DNA from: Asaia siamensis
GTDB lineage: Bacteria; Pseudomonadota; Alphaproteobacteria; Acetobacterales; Acetobacteraceae
NCBI RefSeq assembly: GCF_014635085.1
Contig: NZ_BMCH01000003.1
Location: 434,001 to 498,000, forward strand
DNA length: 64,000 bases
Direction: 5' to 3'
Within the stretch, counting starts at the first letter, position 1, and each line of letters opens with the position of its first letter. Made by a program: the position numbers and the translations under genes. The notes under the pieces were generated by a model that was not told where the DNA came from, did not search any database, and worked only from the letters and a program-made list of their open reading frames with translations. Below, piece after piece: positions 37,558 to 47,097 of this stretch.

Positions 37558-38717
37558 CGGAATGCCTCCTGCTGGTATGGGGTAAGCACCAGGTCACGAT
37601 GCGCCATGACCCGCACCGGAAACCCCGGCCGGATTGTGTTGGTCGGCTGGATGTTCAACGACCGCCCCACGATCTGCGCGCCGATCTGGTTGAAGCCTTG
37701 CGACCCGCCGGTGCGCAGAGCCTGAGCGATCCCGTTGCCGCCGCTGATATCGGCTTCGGAACCAACGCTGAGCACGGTCGAAACCAGAGCGGCCTTGAAC
37801 ACCTCGCCCCAGTGGTTGTCGGTCTGGTCCTGCAACCCGGCGAAGCCCGCCGCATCGGCGGCCGGCTCGTTTTCCAACACGATCGAGTCCCCGGCCCCGC
37901 GCATCAGCCGGGTCCAGACCAGCAAAACGCGGGTCTGGCCATAGGCAATCTGGGAATCATAGCGGCCGATCAGTTTCGCTCCCTGCGGGATCAGCAGAAT
38001 ATGTCCGGTCGGACTGTCATAAACATTCTCCGTCACCTGGGCGGTGACCTCGCCCGGCAGGTCCGAACGGATGCCGGTGATCAGCGCACCGGGAATGATC
38101 GATCCCGCCTGGAGCACATAGGGGCTGGCGGTGGATGTGAAGCGCTCGGCGCTGACGGTGCGATGATCGACCGGACCGTCGAGGAACGCCTGCTTGCGAT
38201 CGGTGGGAACGCTGCTGGGCGCGGCTGCGGTCGCGCCCGGTGTCGCCGGCGTCGTGGCGACATCTCGGCCCGTCTGCGTCTGGGTGAACAGATGGCTGAC
38301 CCGCGCAGCTTCCTGCTCCTGAACGATGCGCTGCTTTTCCGGATCGGCGGGCGCCGCCGGTGTCGCCATGCCGGGGGCACCCACGCCCGCCTTGAGCAGC
38401 GGCCCTCCAAGGTCGCCGGGCAACGGCGGGCCGAGACGCGGCGGATGGCTATAGTCGCCCGGCAGATTGGCCAGGCCGTCGGGCGTGGTGCGACTGCCGG
38501 TATTATAGAGTTCGGCATTGCTCTTCGGTGGCGCCGGCTTCAGTGCCAGATAGAGCGCGCCACCGACGCCTGCTGTGGCAACGACCGACAGGCCCAGGAT
38601 CACCTTGCGTGACAGCCGCGTGACCGGTGGCCGCTTTGCCCGCAGCTGCATCTCTCCGGGTGGCCTGACAGTGGCCCCTGGCATTTCGGTGCCGCCATTT
38701 CCGGCGCTGTCGCTCAT
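37554..38717 (-). CDS. trbI: Conjugal transfer protein TrbI (VirB10 homologue)
   Basis: A 387-residue protein with one N-terminal membrane segment (ILGLSVVATAGVGGALYLAL, about residues 40-60), a Pro-rich periplasmic linker, and the VirB10-type C-terminal domain (YVLQAGSIIPGALITGI, LIGRYDSQIAYGQTRVLLVWTRL). It spans the envelope and forms the outer core of the type IV secretion system with TrbG and TrbF. The start overlaps the trbG stop by 4 bases. Confidence 0.95.
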   Translation of the reverse strand: MSDSAGNGGTEMPGATVRPPGEMQLRAKRPPVTRLSRKVILGLSVVATAGVGGALYLALKPAPPKSNAELYNTGSRTTPDGLANLPGDYSHPPRLGPPLPGDLGGPLLKAGVGAPGMATPAAPADPEKQRIVQEQEAARVSHLFTQTQTGRDVATTPATPGATAAAPSSVPTDRKQAFLDGPVDHRTVSAERFTSTASPYVLQAGSIIPGALITGIRSDLPGEVTAQVTENVYDSPTGHILLIPQGAKLIGRYDSQIAYGQTRVLLVWTRLMRGAGDSIVLENEPAADAAGFAGLQDQTDNHWGEVFKAALVSTVLSVGSEADISGGNGIAQALRTGGSQGFNQIGAQIVGRSLNIQPTNTIRPGFPVRVMAHRDLVLTPYQQEAFR

Positions 38718-39700
38718 GACCGTCGCGTCCCGTCGGCGCGGACGATGCGCACCACCTGCTGGTGCTTCGCACCCAGCCGCAGTTCGGCGGCGGCAAACAG
38801 GCGATCGACGATCATCCGGTTGCCGTGCACCCGATAATTCACCAACTGGCCGTCGCCCTGCGGGCCGATCACCCAGAGCGGCGGCATCTCGCCCTGGGCG
38901 ATCCCGGTCGGAAACTCGATAAACACCTGCCGCCCGTCATCGAAGGCACGCAACGGCCGCCATGGCGCCTCGTCGCCCTCGACCCGATAGCGGAAATTCA
39001 GCGCGTCGAGATCGACGCCGGTGGCGACCGGTGCCGTGAGGTCCGCATCACGATCCTGGCCGCGCAGGGCAACGATCTGGTCCTGCGGATAGTCCCAGGA
39101 CACCGACGCCATGTAGGTCCGCTCATCGGAGCGCAGTTCCAGATGATAGGTCCGCCGGTCGGTATTGATGACCAGGTTGGTGGTCAGGTCCGGGCGGGTC
39201 GGCTTGAGCAGGATATGAATCCGTTTCGCCGCCCCGGTACCGCTCTCGGTATCGCCGATGATCCAGCGCACGGTGTCGCCGGCGGCGACCGGACCGGAAC
39301 CGACCAGCTTTTCGCCCGGCTGCAACGCGATGTCGGTGATCTCGCCGGGTGCGGCGTAAAGCTGATAGAGCGCGCCCTCGGAGAACGGATAGACTTGGAT
39401 CGCATTGAGATAGCCGGCCTGTGTCGGCTGAATCCGTGCCGCACTGTTGGCGTACTCGACCCGCTGGTGCGGATCCGTCGGGTCCGGTGGCGCATGCCGG
39501 GTTGGGATTGGCTTGAGCTGCCCCGGCAGCGGCAAGGGCTCGGGCAGTGCCACCACCTGCACCGGCTTGGGCGGCTCGGGCATCAGGACCGCCTGCCGGG
39601 GCGTATCGTCGTATCTGATGGCAGGCGGCTTCCATGAAGAGCAGGCGGCGAGCGGCGCCAGCAGGATCATGAGCGGCGCGATGGTGTGGATGGTGCGCAT
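38714..39700 (-). CDS. trbG: Conjugal transfer protein TrbG (VirB9 homologue)
   Basis: A 328-residue protein with a lipoprotein-like signal (MILLAPLAACSSW). The VirB9-type domain is seen from YPFSEGALYQLYAAPGEITDIALQPGEKL through the C-terminal LWVIGPQGDGQLVNYRVHGNRMIVDRLFA. It sits at the outer membrane in the core complex. The ATG at 39700 overlaps the trbF stop (TGATG); a longer open frame upstream lies inside trbF and is rejected. Confidence 0.93.
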   Translation of the reverse strand: MRTIHTIAPLMILLAPLAACSSWKPPAIRYDDTPRQAVLMPEPPKPVQVVALPEPLPLPGQLKPIPTRHAPPDPTDPHQRVEYANSAARIQPTQAGYLNAIQVYPFSEGALYQLYAAPGEITDIALQPGEKLVGSGPVAAGDTVRWIIGDTESGTGAAKRIHILLKPTRPDLTTNLVINTDRRTYHLELRSDERTYMASVSWDYPQDQIVALRGQDRDADLTAPVATGVDLDALNFRYRVEGDEAPWRPLRAFDDGRQVFIEFPTGIAQGEMPPLWVIGPQGDGQLVNYRVHGNRMIVDRLFAAAELRLGAKHQQVVRIVRADGTRRS

Positions 39701-40380
39701 CAGCCGAGTTCCCTGGACCAGTTGAGGGCGTGGATGTAGATGCCGAGCGGGTTCTTGCGCAGCCGCTCGGCATCGGTGGGGATAGTGACGACGATGGTGA
39801 GGATCGCGCTCCAGCGCTCGGTGGCGGCCAGCGCGCCGTCGACATAGCGGCGCTCGATCCATTCCACCCGGAAGCTGTCGTCGGAGGCACGGATGACGCT
39901 GGCGATCTCGATCGCCACCTGCATCTTGCCGAGCCGGCTGAAGGGATCGCTGGTGCGGGCATAATCGTTCAGGGCCAGCGCCCCGCGGTCGGTGACGTAG
40001 TTATAGGCGTCGAGCCAGTTCTGCCGCAGCACCACCGGATCGGCCGGGATGCCGCGCACCTCGGAGATGAAGCGCGCCAGATACCAGGCGATCTGCGGAT
40101 CGGTCGGCCGATAGGCGGCCGTCGCCGGACCGACGGCCTGTGCCTGGCCCAACCGGTCGATCTGCACCACCCACGGCGTGATGGTGCCGCGCAGCGACTG
40201 CCAGACCAGCCCCGCGGCCAGACCGCCGCTCAAAGCCAGGCAACTGAAAAAGGCCAGCCGCCAGTTGCGGGCCTGGACACGGGCCGAGCCGATGCGGTCG
40301 TCCCAGACCTGTCCGGCCTTGTGATAGGGCGTCTCGGGCTCCGGCGTCCGGCCGAAACGCACATTGGGACGGCGGAACAT
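39700..40380 (-). CDS. trbF: Conjugal transfer protein TrbF (VirB8 homologue)
   Basis: A 226-residue inner membrane protein. After a short cytoplasmic tail (PETPYHKAGQVWDDRIGSARVQARNWR) comes a single transmembrane helix (LAFFSCLALSGGLAAGLVW) and a periplasmic VirB8-like domain (WYLARFISEVRGIPADPVV, YVTDRGALALNDYA). It nucleates the secretion channel. It starts 2 bases after trbL and is coupled to trbG. Confidence 0.93.
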   Translation of the reverse strand: MFRRPNVRFGRTPEPETPYHKAGQVWDDRIGSARVQARNWRLAFFSCLALSGGLAAGLVWQSLRGTITPWVVQIDRLGQAQAVGPATAAYRPTDPQIAWYLARFISEVRGIPADPVVLRQNWLDAYNYVTDRGALALNDYARTSDPFSRLGKMQVAIEIASVIRASDDSFRVEWIERRYVDGALAATERWSAILTIVVTIPTDAERLRKNPLGIYIHALNWSRELG

Positions 40381-40382
40381 GG

Positions 40383-41642
40383 CTATTCTCCTTCCGAGAG
40401 GTCGACGTCGTGGCCGCCGCTGGGCCGGTCGCCGCCCTTGATCGCCTGCGCGGCGGCATCAGCCCCGCCCTTGATCCGGTTGTTACGCTGCATCCGGCTG
40501 GCCCAGGCCGGTGGCTTGCTGGCCGCACTCCCTCCACCGCCAGCAGCCGAAGCGGTCGCACCACCAGCGCCGCCGGTCGCGGCTGCCCCGCCGGCCTGAT
40601 AGCTGGTGCGAACACCGGCCGCCGCGCGGCGCAGCGGGCTGGCGGCGGCGGACAATCCGGCTTTCGCCACGCCTGCCGCGCCGCCCGCCTGATAGGCGGC
40701 GGTGGCACCTCCGGCGACAAAGGCGCCACCACGCACAGCGGCCGCCGCAGCACCCGCAGCGAGCCCAACCCCTGACGCGGCAGCGACGCCGGCACCGACA
40801 ACCCCGGCCGCAGTGGCGACGGCGGAGCCCGCACCCAACTGCGGACCACCGGCGATCAGGCCGTTGGCCAATGCCGGGCCAAACACGGTCAGGCCGAGCA
40901 GCGTCAGGGAAGCGAGGATCAGGGTCAGCGCATCGTTGATGGTAGGCGGATTATTGAAGCCGCTGGTGAATTGGCCGAACACCGTCGAACCGATGCCGAC
41001 GATGACGGCCAGCATCAGCACCTTGATTCCGGACGACACGACATTGCCCAGCACCTTCTCGGCGAGGAAGGCGGTGCGGCCGAATAGTCCGAAGGGCACC
41101 AGCACGAACCCGGCGAGCGTGGTCAGCTTGAACTCGATCAGCGCCACGAAGAGTTGGATCGCCATCACGAAGAAGCTGATGACCACGATCAGCCAGGCAA
41201 TCAGCAATACCGCGATCTGGATCGCGTTGTTGAAGATGGCGACGAAACCGACCAGCGAGGAGATCGAGGTCAGGATCGGCTTGCCGGCATCGATGCCGAC
41301 CTGCGCCAGCCGCCCCGGCTGGAGCAGTTGCGCCTGGGTGAGGTGCCCACCGCCGGCCTCAATGCCCAGCCCGGCGAAGGACTCATAGATGATCTTCGCC
41401 AGCCCGTTAAAGTCGCCGATAATGAAGGCGAACATGCCGATGAACAGGGTCTTGCGGATCAGCCGCGCCAGCACATCCTCATCCGGCGCCAGCGCCCAGA
41501 ATAGTCCGGCCAGGGTAATGTCGATCGTGATCAGGGTTGCGGCCAGCCAGTGGACGTCGCCCTGCACCAGACCGAAACCAGAATCGATATACTGGGTGAA
41601 AATAGCAAGGAAATTGTCGATGACGCCGGTGCCCTGCTGCAT
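40383..41642 (-). CDS. trbL: Conjugal transfer protein TrbL (VirB6 homologue)
   Basis: A 419-residue polytopic inner membrane protein. The N-terminal two thirds contain six or so hydrophobic segments (LAATLITIDITLAGLFWAL, LFIGMFAFIIGDF, IAVLLIAWLIVVISFFVMAIQLFVALI). The C-terminal third is a low-complexity Ala/Gly-rich tail, normal for TrbL. It is part of the inner membrane channel. The ATG at 41642 (MQQGTGVID) is chosen; the upstream frame lies over trbK. Confidence 0.93.
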   Translation of the reverse strand: MQQGTGVIDNFLAIFTQYIDSGFGLVQGDVHWLAATLITIDITLAGLFWALAPDEDVLARLIRKTLFIGMFAFIIGDFNGLAKIIYESFAGLGIEAGGGHLTQAQLLQPGRLAQVGIDAGKPILTSISSLVGFVAIFNNAIQIAVLLIAWLIVVISFFVMAIQLFVALIEFKLTTLAGFVLVPFGLFGRTAFLAEKVLGNVVSSGIKVLMLAVIVGIGSTVFGQFTSGFNNPPTINDALTLILASLTLLGLTVFGPALANGLIAGGPQLGAGSAVATAAGVVGAGVAAASGVGLAAGAAAAAVRGGAFVAGGATAAYQAGGAAGVAKAGLSAAASPLRRAAAGVRTSYQAGGAAATGGAGGATASAAGGGGSAASKPPAWASRMQRNNRIKGGADAAAQAIKGGDRPSGGHDVDLSEGE

Positions 41643-41646
41643 GGCG

Positions 41647-41919
41647 TCACCGTGCGGTTTCGGGCGCGAAAAAGCGCTTGCGGTTCTCGGTCCAGATCGC
41701 AGCACAAGCCGGATCGCCGTCGGCCTTCATGCCGAGCGCCTGACAGCGCGCAAGACCGGCGGCCAACCGGTCACGAGAGCCCGGCGGCCCGAGATCGGGC
41801 ACCCCGACGTCACGGGGGACGTGCCGGAGATGCAGGCTTGCGGCGACCAGGATCAGCACGACCAGCCCGACGGCAACGAGCCGGAAGACGATCGGCGGGG
41901 AGAGACGTAACCCGCGCAT
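41647..41919 (-). CDS. trbK: Putative entry-exclusion protein TrbK-alt
   Basis: A 90-residue protein: N-terminal membrane helix (VFRLVAVGLVVLILVAASLH) then a short periplasmic part with the Cys pair CQALGMKADGDPAC and an IWTENRKRFF tail, matching the TrbK-alt type. It probably blocks redundant entry of the same element. It overlaps the trbJ stop by one base and is followed by trbL after 4 bases. Confidence 0.85.
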   Translation of the reverse strand: MRGLRLSPPIVFRLVAVGLVVLILVAASLHLRHVPRDVGVPDLGPPGSRDRLAAGLARCQALGMKADGDPACAAIWTENRKRFFAPETAR

Positions 41920-42665
41920 CAGTGGAACATCTGCGCGGTGCCGGGCGTGTAGCCGGCCCCGTAATTGAGGAAAGTCATGAGTTGTGCCCTGCCCTGTTCC
42001 TCGCTCTCCACCTGACGGGCGCCGTCCAGCGCCTGCGCGCGGCCCATCGCCGTGATGACGGCGGTAAGGTCGGCAAGCTGGCGCGTCTGCAGCGCGGTCA
42101 GCTGGTTGCCCGATTGCGCGGCCTGCAGGGCGCCGCTCGCCGCCTGGCTGGAGGTGACCAGACTGTCGATCTGGCTGCGCGTGGCATCGAGATTCTGCAC
42201 CGCGCCGGTCTGCACACGCAGCCCGTCCTGATAGGCGCCCCGCGCGTTCTGCCATCGCGTCTGGGCGTCGGCTATCATCTGCGCCGCCGAACTCGGGCTA
42301 CCCAGCGCCTGCGGATAGGTCTGCGAAAACGCCTGATCGATGCTGGTCAGATTATAGGAAAGCCCCTGCGCCTGGCCGACGATCTGCTGGGTCGCTTCGA
42401 TCGACTGCTCCAGCGGCGCCAGCACCGAGAGCGGCAGGTTGGCGAGGTTGCGGGCCTGGTTCTCCAGCATGGTCGCTTCATTGAGCAGGCTCTGCGCCTG
42501 CTGGTTGACCTGCTGCAATTCCCGCGCCGCGATCAGCACCGTCTGGACATGGGCCGCGCCATCATAGACCGCCCATTGCGCATGGGCCGGGACGCTCACG
42601 ACGATGGATGACAGGGCGCCAAACCCAGCCACGAACGCTGCTTTGTAGATCAACGAATTTCTCAT
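41919..42665 (-). CDS. trbJ: Conjugal transfer protein TrbJ (VirB5 homologue)
   Basis: A 248-residue periplasmic protein. The signal peptide ends at VSVPAHAQ. The mature part is helical and Gln-rich (ARELQQVNQQAQSLLNEATMLENQARNL, later QALGSPSSAAQMIADAQTRWQNA), typical for TrbJ/VirB5, a minor pilus component and adhesin. The ATG at 42665 overlaps the trbE stop (ATGA). Confidence 0.92.
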   Translation of the reverse strand: MRNSLIYKAAFVAGFGALSSIVVSVPAHAQWAVYDGAAHVQTVLIAARELQQVNQQAQSLLNEATMLENQARNLANLPLSVLAPLEQSIEATQQIVGQAQGLSYNLTSIDQAFSQTYPQALGSPSSAAQMIADAQTRWQNARGAYQDGLRVQTGAVQNLDATRSQIDSLVTSSQAASGALQAAQSGNQLTALQTRQLADLTAVITAMGRAQALDGARQVESEEQGRAQLMTFLNYGAGYTPGTAQMFH

Positions 42666-45088
42666 GATGGTTCTCCCGGCCTGAGCATTTCGATCGCCCA
42701 GTCCACGCCCCTGTGCGTCAGCCACGCGGCCGCGAACCCGTCGCGGCCATGCCGGGCGAAGATCCGGTCGATGGCGGCCTGGTCGTCGGGCGACGACGCA
42801 GCGGTGAAGGCCAGCGCCACCTCTGACAGGCCAAGATCGAACAGCCGGTTGCCGCGCCGTGACTGGCAGTAATAGTCGCGCTTGGGCGTGGCCCGGCTGA
42901 GGATCTCGATCTGCCGATCGTTCAAGCCGAACCGGCGATAGATCGCGGTGATCTGCGGCTCCAGTGCCCGGTCATTGGGCAGGAACACCCGGGTCGGGCA
43001 GCTCTCGATCAGCGCCGGCGCGATCGGGCTGGCGTCGATATCGGCCAGCGACTGGGTGGCGAAGATGACGGAGGCGTTCTTCTTGCGCAGCGTCTTCAGC
43101 CATTCCCGAAGCTGCCCGGCAAAGGCGCGATCATCCAGCGCCAGCCAGCCCTCGTCGATGATCAGCAGCGTCGGGCTGCCGTCAAAGCGGTCCTCGATGC
43201 GGTGGAACAGATAGGAGAGTACAGCGGACGCCGCGCCCGAGCCGATCAGCCCCTCTATCTCGAAGGCCTGGATATCGGCAACACCGAGGCGCTCATGCTC
43301 GGCGTCGAGCAACTGCCCCCACGGCCCGCCGACACAGTAGGATTGGAGGGCCTGCTTCAAAACCAGCGACTGGAGCAGCGCCGACAGGCCGGTGATGGTG
43401 CGTTCCGCGACCGGCGCCGAGGCCAGCGAGGTCAGCGCCGACCACAGATGCTCCTTGAGATCGGGGGCAACCGCGACGCCCTCGCGCTCCAGCAGTGTCG
43501 CCACCCATTCCGCCGCCCAGGCCCGTTCGCCCGGCTCATCGATCCTGGCCAGCGGCTGCAACGCGACGGGATCGTCCCCATCCTGCGCCAGCGCGCCGCC
43601 GAGATCATGCCAGTCGCCGCCCATCGCCAGGGTTGCGGCACGGATCGAGCCACCGAAATCGAAGGCAAAAATCCTGGCGCCAGTGTAGCGGCGGAACTGC
43701 ATCGCCATGAAGGCCAGGAGCACAGATTTGCCGGCGCCGGTCGGCCCGGCGATCAGCGTGTGACCGACATCACCGACGTGGAGTGCGAAGCGGAATGGGG
43801 TCGAACCTTCGGTGCGGGCATAGAACAGCGGTGGCGCCGCGAAATGCCCGTCGCGCTCCGGCCCCGCCCAGACGGCGGAGAGCGGGATCATATGCGCCAG
43901 GTTCAGGGTCGAGACGCACGGCTGGCGGACATTGGCGTAGACATGCCCCGGCAGGCTGCCGAACCAGGCTTCGAGCGCATTGACGCTCTCGCGCATGCAG
44001 GTGAAATCGCGGCCCTGGATGGTCTTCTCCACCAGACGCAGCCGATCGGCGGCAACGGTCGGATCCTCGTCCCACACCGTGACGGTGGCGGTGACATAGG
44101 CCTGACCGACCTGGTCGGTGCCAAGTTCCTGCAGGGCGGCATCGGCATCGGCGGCCTTGTTGGCGGCGTCGGAATCCAGCAGCACCGAGGCCTCGTTGGT
44201 CATCACCTCCTTGAGGATGGCCATGATCGATTTGCGCTTGGCGAACCATTGCCGCCGGATCCGGCCCAGCACTTTGGTCGCATCGGTGCGGTCGAGGCAG
44301 ATCGCCCGCGTCGACCAACGATAGGGAAAGGCCAGCCGGTTCAGCTCGTCCAGCACGCCGGGCCAGGTCTGGGTCGGGAAGCCGGTGACGGTGAGCGTGC
44401 GCAGATGGGCGTCGCCCAGGCGCGGCTCCAGCCCGCCGGTCAGTTCCTCATCCACCAGGACGGCATCGAGATGCATTGGGATCTCGGGCACCCGCACCCG
44501 CTGCATCCGCGTGGAGATGCAGGAATGGAGATAGGTCAGCGTTTCGCCGTCATCGAACCAGTCAGCCTCCGGCATGAAGCCGTCGAGCAGCGCCAGCACC
44601 CGGTCGGTCTGGTCGATGAACCCGGCGACCACCGCCCGCCAGTCGGAGCCGCCACGGGCGCGGTTCTCATAGAGCCAGGCTTCCGCGCGGGCGGCATCGT
44701 CCGCCGGCGGCAACCAGACCAGGGTCAGGAAATAGCGGCTCTCATAATGCGCCCCCTCTTCCTCGAACTGCGCCCGGCGTTCGGCGTCGACCAGTTCGGA
44801 GGCCGGATCGGGAAACGGGCTGGAAGGATAGCCCCGCGCTTCCCGGCGCTGCGCCTCGACGAAAATGGCCCAGCCGGAGCCAAGCCGGCGCAAGGCGTTG
44901 TTCAGGCGGGACGTGATCGCGACCAGTTCCGAGGCGGTCGAGGAGTCCAGGTCCGGGCCGCGGAACCGGGCGGTGCGCTGGAAGGCGCCGTCCTTGTTCA
45001 GCACCACGCCCCTGGCGAGCAGCGCCGCCCAGGGCAGGAAATCGGCCAGCCGGTCGCGGCGGTGGCGATATTCGGCGAGGTTCAGCAT
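42662..45088 (-). CDS. trbE: Conjugal transfer ATPase TrbE (VirB4 homologue)
   Basis: An 808-residue ATPase. It starts MLNLAEYRHRRDRLADFLPW, as TrbE proteins do. It has the VirB4 central domain, Walker A GPTGAGKSVLLAFMAMQFRR (about residue 450) and Walker B TLLIIDEGWLAL (about residue 650), then FATQSLADID and a C-terminal RRGNRLFDLGLSEVALAF. It energises pilus assembly and substrate transfer. The start at 45088 is the Met of the family N-terminus, 8 bases after trbD. Confidence 0.95.
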   Translation of the reverse strand: MLNLAEYRHRRDRLADFLPWAALLARGVVLNKDGAFQRTARFRGPDLDSSTASELVAITSRLNNALRRLGSGWAIFVEAQRREARGYPSSPFPDPASELVDAERRAQFEEEGAHYESRYFLTLVWLPPADDAARAEAWLYENRARGGSDWRAVVAGFIDQTDRVLALLDGFMPEADWFDDGETLTYLHSCISTRMQRVRVPEIPMHLDAVLVDEELTGGLEPRLGDAHLRTLTVTGFPTQTWPGVLDELNRLAFPYRWSTRAICLDRTDATKVLGRIRRQWFAKRKSIMAILKEVMTNEASVLLDSDAANKAADADAALQELGTDQVGQAYVTATVTVWDEDPTVAADRLRLVEKTIQGRDFTCMRESVNALEAWFGSLPGHVYANVRQPCVSTLNLAHMIPLSAVWAGPERDGHFAAPPLFYARTEGSTPFRFALHVGDVGHTLIAGPTGAGKSVLLAFMAMQFRRYTGARIFAFDFGGSIRAATLAMGGDWHDLGGALAQDGDDPVALQPLARIDEPGERAWAAEWVATLLEREGVAVAPDLKEHLWSALTSLASAPVAERTITGLSALLQSLVLKQALQSYCVGGPWGQLLDAEHERLGVADIQAFEIEGLIGSGAASAVLSYLFHRIEDRFDGSPTLLIIDEGWLALDDRAFAGQLREWLKTLRKKNASVIFATQSLADIDASPIAPALIESCPTRVFLPNDRALEPQITAIYRRFGLNDRQIEILSRATPKRDYYCQSRRGNRLFDLGLSEVALAFTAASSPDDQAAIDRIFARHGRDGFAAAWLTHRGVDWAIEMLRPGEPS

Positions 45089-45095
45089 GGCGCCC

Positions 45096-45362
45096 TCATC
45101 CGACCAGATGGGTGGGATAGCGCAGGTGCCGGCGCACCACGTCGACGAAAGCGGGATCGCGCTTGGCCGCCCAGACGGCGGCGAGATGGCCGACCAGCCA
45201 GAAGATCCCGCCGGCGATCCACAGCCGCAGGCCGAGGCCGATCGCCGCCGACAGCGTGCCGTTGACGATCGCCACCGTGCGCGGCGCACCGCCAAGCAGG
45301 ATCGGCTCGATCAGGGCCCGATGCACCGGCGCGGTGAAGCCGGGAATGGCGTCCGGTTCCAT
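45096..45362 (-). CDS. trbD: Conjugal transfer protein TrbD (VirB3 homologue)
   Basis: An 88-residue membrane protein beginning PDAIPGFTAPVHRALIEPILLGGAPR, the VirB3/TrbD signature, with two hydrophobic segments (VAIVNGTLSAAIGLGL and LWIAGGIFWLVGHLAAVWA). It overlaps the trbC stop by one base and is involved in pilus assembly with TrbE. Confidence 0.93.
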   Translation of the reverse strand: MEPDAIPGFTAPVHRALIEPILLGGAPRTVAIVNGTLSAAIGLGLRLWIAGGIFWLVGHLAAVWAAKRDPAFVDVVRRHLRYPTHLVG

Positions 45363-45688
45363 CAGATCAGTGCCCCGCCCGAGAAGGAGAAGAAGGACAG
45401 GAAGAAGCTGGACGCGGCAAAGGCGATCGACAGGCCGAAGACGATCTGGATCAGGCGGCGGAAGCCACCCGAGGTTTCACCGAAGGCCAGGGTCAGGCCG
45501 GTCACGGTGATGATGATCACCGAGATGATCTTGGCGACCGGCCCCTGCACGGATTCCAGGATCTCGTTGAGTGGAGTTTCCCACGGCATGCTGGAGCCCG
45601 AGGCATAGGCCGGGGCCGACAGCAGGGCGAGCGAGAGTGTGGTGCCGGCCACGGCAAAGCGATGGCGCAGGGCGATCATGCGGATCAT
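45362..45688 (-). CDS. trbC: Conjugal transfer pilin TrbC (VirB2 homologue)
   Basis: A 108-residue prepilin. The signal segment is [29 protein letters not shown]. The mature pilin has two hydrophobic helices (VAKIISVIIITVTGLTLAFG and IQIVFGLSIAFAASSFFLSFFSF) separated by a basic turn, the VirB2 layout. The ATG at 45688 overlaps the trbB stop by 4 bases. Confidence 0.93.
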   Translation of the reverse strand: MIRMIALRHRFAVAGTTLSLALLSAPAYASGSSMPWETPLNEILESVQGPVAKIISVIIITVTGLTLAFGETSGGFRRLIQIVFGLSIAFAASSFFLSFFSFSGGALI

Positions 45689-46653
45689 GACGGGTCTCCG
45701 GCGGGTGCGAGGAGGTAGTCGCCGTCCGGGGCCAGGCCCTGGACGGTGGCGAGTTCGGCCAGCCGGCGCGCGCTGCCGCGCCCGGACAGTACCGCGATGA
45801 CGTCGATGGTCTCGGCGATCAGGGCGCGCGGCACGGTGACGACGGCTTCCTGGATCAACTGCTCCAGCCGACGCAGGGCGCCGATCGCCGACCCGGCGTG
45901 CAGGGTGCCGACACCGCCGGGATGGCCGGTGCCCCAGGCCTTGAGCAGGTCGAGCGCCTCGGCGCCGCGGACCTCGCCGATCGGTATCCGGTCGGGGCGC
46001 AGGCGCAGCGATGAGCGCACCAGGTCGGAGAGCGACGCCGCGCCGTCCCTGGTGCGCAGGGCGACCAGATTGGGGGCCGCGCATTGCAGTTCGCGCGTAT
46101 CCTCGATCAGCACCACCCGGTCGCCGGTCTGCGCGATCTCGGCCAGCAGGGCGTTGACCAGCGTGGTCTTGCCGGTGGAGGTACCGCCGGCGACCAGGAT
46201 GTTCTGCCGCTCGGCAACGGCGCGGCGCAGAAATTCGGCCTGCGCGGCGGTCATGATCCCGGCGGCCACGTAATCGTCGAGCGAGAACACCGCGATCGCC
46301 GGACGCCGGATGGCAAAGCAGGGCGCTGCCACCACCGGAGGCACCAACCCCTCGAACCGCTCCCCGCTTCCCGGCAATTCGGCGGAAACACGCGGACTGC
46401 CGGGATGCACCTCGGCCCCGACATGGTGGGCGACCAGGCGGACGATCCGCTCCGCGTCCGCCGGCACGATCCGGGTGCCGGTGTCCTCCATCCCACCCGC
46501 GAGACGATCGATCCACAGCCTTCCGTCGGGATTGAGCATCACCTCGGCGATCGACGGATCGTCGAGATACCGGGCAATCGCCGGGCCGAGGGCGGTGCGC
46601 AGCATGCGCGTGCCTCGGGCGACGGCTTCGGAGCGGAAAGGCGCAACGGTCAT
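45685..46653 (-). CDS. trbB: Conjugal transfer ATPase TrbB (VirB11 homologue)
   Basis: A 322-residue hexameric ATPase of the VirB11/PulE family. The N-terminal domain has [23 protein letters not shown]; the P-loop is [17 protein letters not shown] (about residue 155), followed by the Asp/His boxes ([49 protein letters not shown]). It is the first trb gene. In related elements it directly follows copG, but here the defence cargo separates them, so its promoter must lie in 46,654-46,866 or in the cargo. Confidence 0.95.
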   Translation of the reverse strand: MTVAPFRSEAVARGTRMLRTALGPAIARYLDDPSIAEVMLNPDGRLWIDRLAGGMEDTGTRIVPADAERIVRLVAHHVGAEVHPGSPRVSAELPGSGERFEGLVPPVVAAPCFAIRRPAIAVFSLDDYVAAGIMTAAQAEFLRRAVAERQNILVAGGTSTGKTTLVNALLAEIAQTGDRVVLIEDTRELQCAAPNLVALRTRDGAASLSDLVRSSLRLRPDRIPIGEVRGAEALDLLKAWGTGHPGGVGTLHAGSAIGALRRLEQLIQEAVVTVPRALIAETIDVIAVLSGRGSARRLAELATVQGLAPDGDYLLAPAGDPS

Positions 46654-46866
46654 CGGAAACCCGCGATTGGCCCCCGGAGGGAGGCGGTGGATCAGCGGGG
46701 TTGATTAGAAAGAGCTATGAACACGGAAGCGCAACAAGTGTCTGATGGGTGTAGGGCGCTGGGATAGAAGAACTTGCATAGGGATGTGTCGCCATTTGAG
46801 CGGTGACGGGGCGAAAGGGCGCTGCTACCGTTTGCGGAATCGATCACGACACGGACCTGCGCCCGC

Positions 46867-47049
46867 ATGAGCAAAGCCTTCATTGCCGCTGTTCTTCAGG
46901 ACTCGCTGGACTGCACGGGCGTTGCCGCCGCCAGGGCGGCCGATGACCTGGTGGCGGCCATTGTTACCGAGCTGAAGCAGCATGGCAGGTACATCCTGCC
47001 CCTTTTCTCGAGAAAAGGATCATTTCCCTTTACGCTTGGCCCAAATTGA
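46867..47049 (+). pseudogene. HU-like DNA-binding protein, N-terminal fragment
   Basis: A 60-codon frame. Residues 1-50 resemble the N-terminal helices of HU/IHF proteins (KAFIAAVLQDSLDC, AARAADDLVAAIVTELKQHGRYILPLF). The similarity ends where HU would continue into the GFGTF-type beta arm. After that the protein runs out at residue 60, against about 90-100 in intact HU proteins. It is probably a gene truncated at the left edge of the cargo, or a short diverged relative. Confidence 0.45.
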
Positions 47050-47097
47050 GAAATTCTAATATTCTAGAACTTGATTGGAACCGCTTAGGAAACATAG

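Noticed and set aside
43202-45265. 687-codon open frame on the plus strand
   Set aside because: Lies antisense to trbE; long only because of the high GC content, and its translation has no family similarity.
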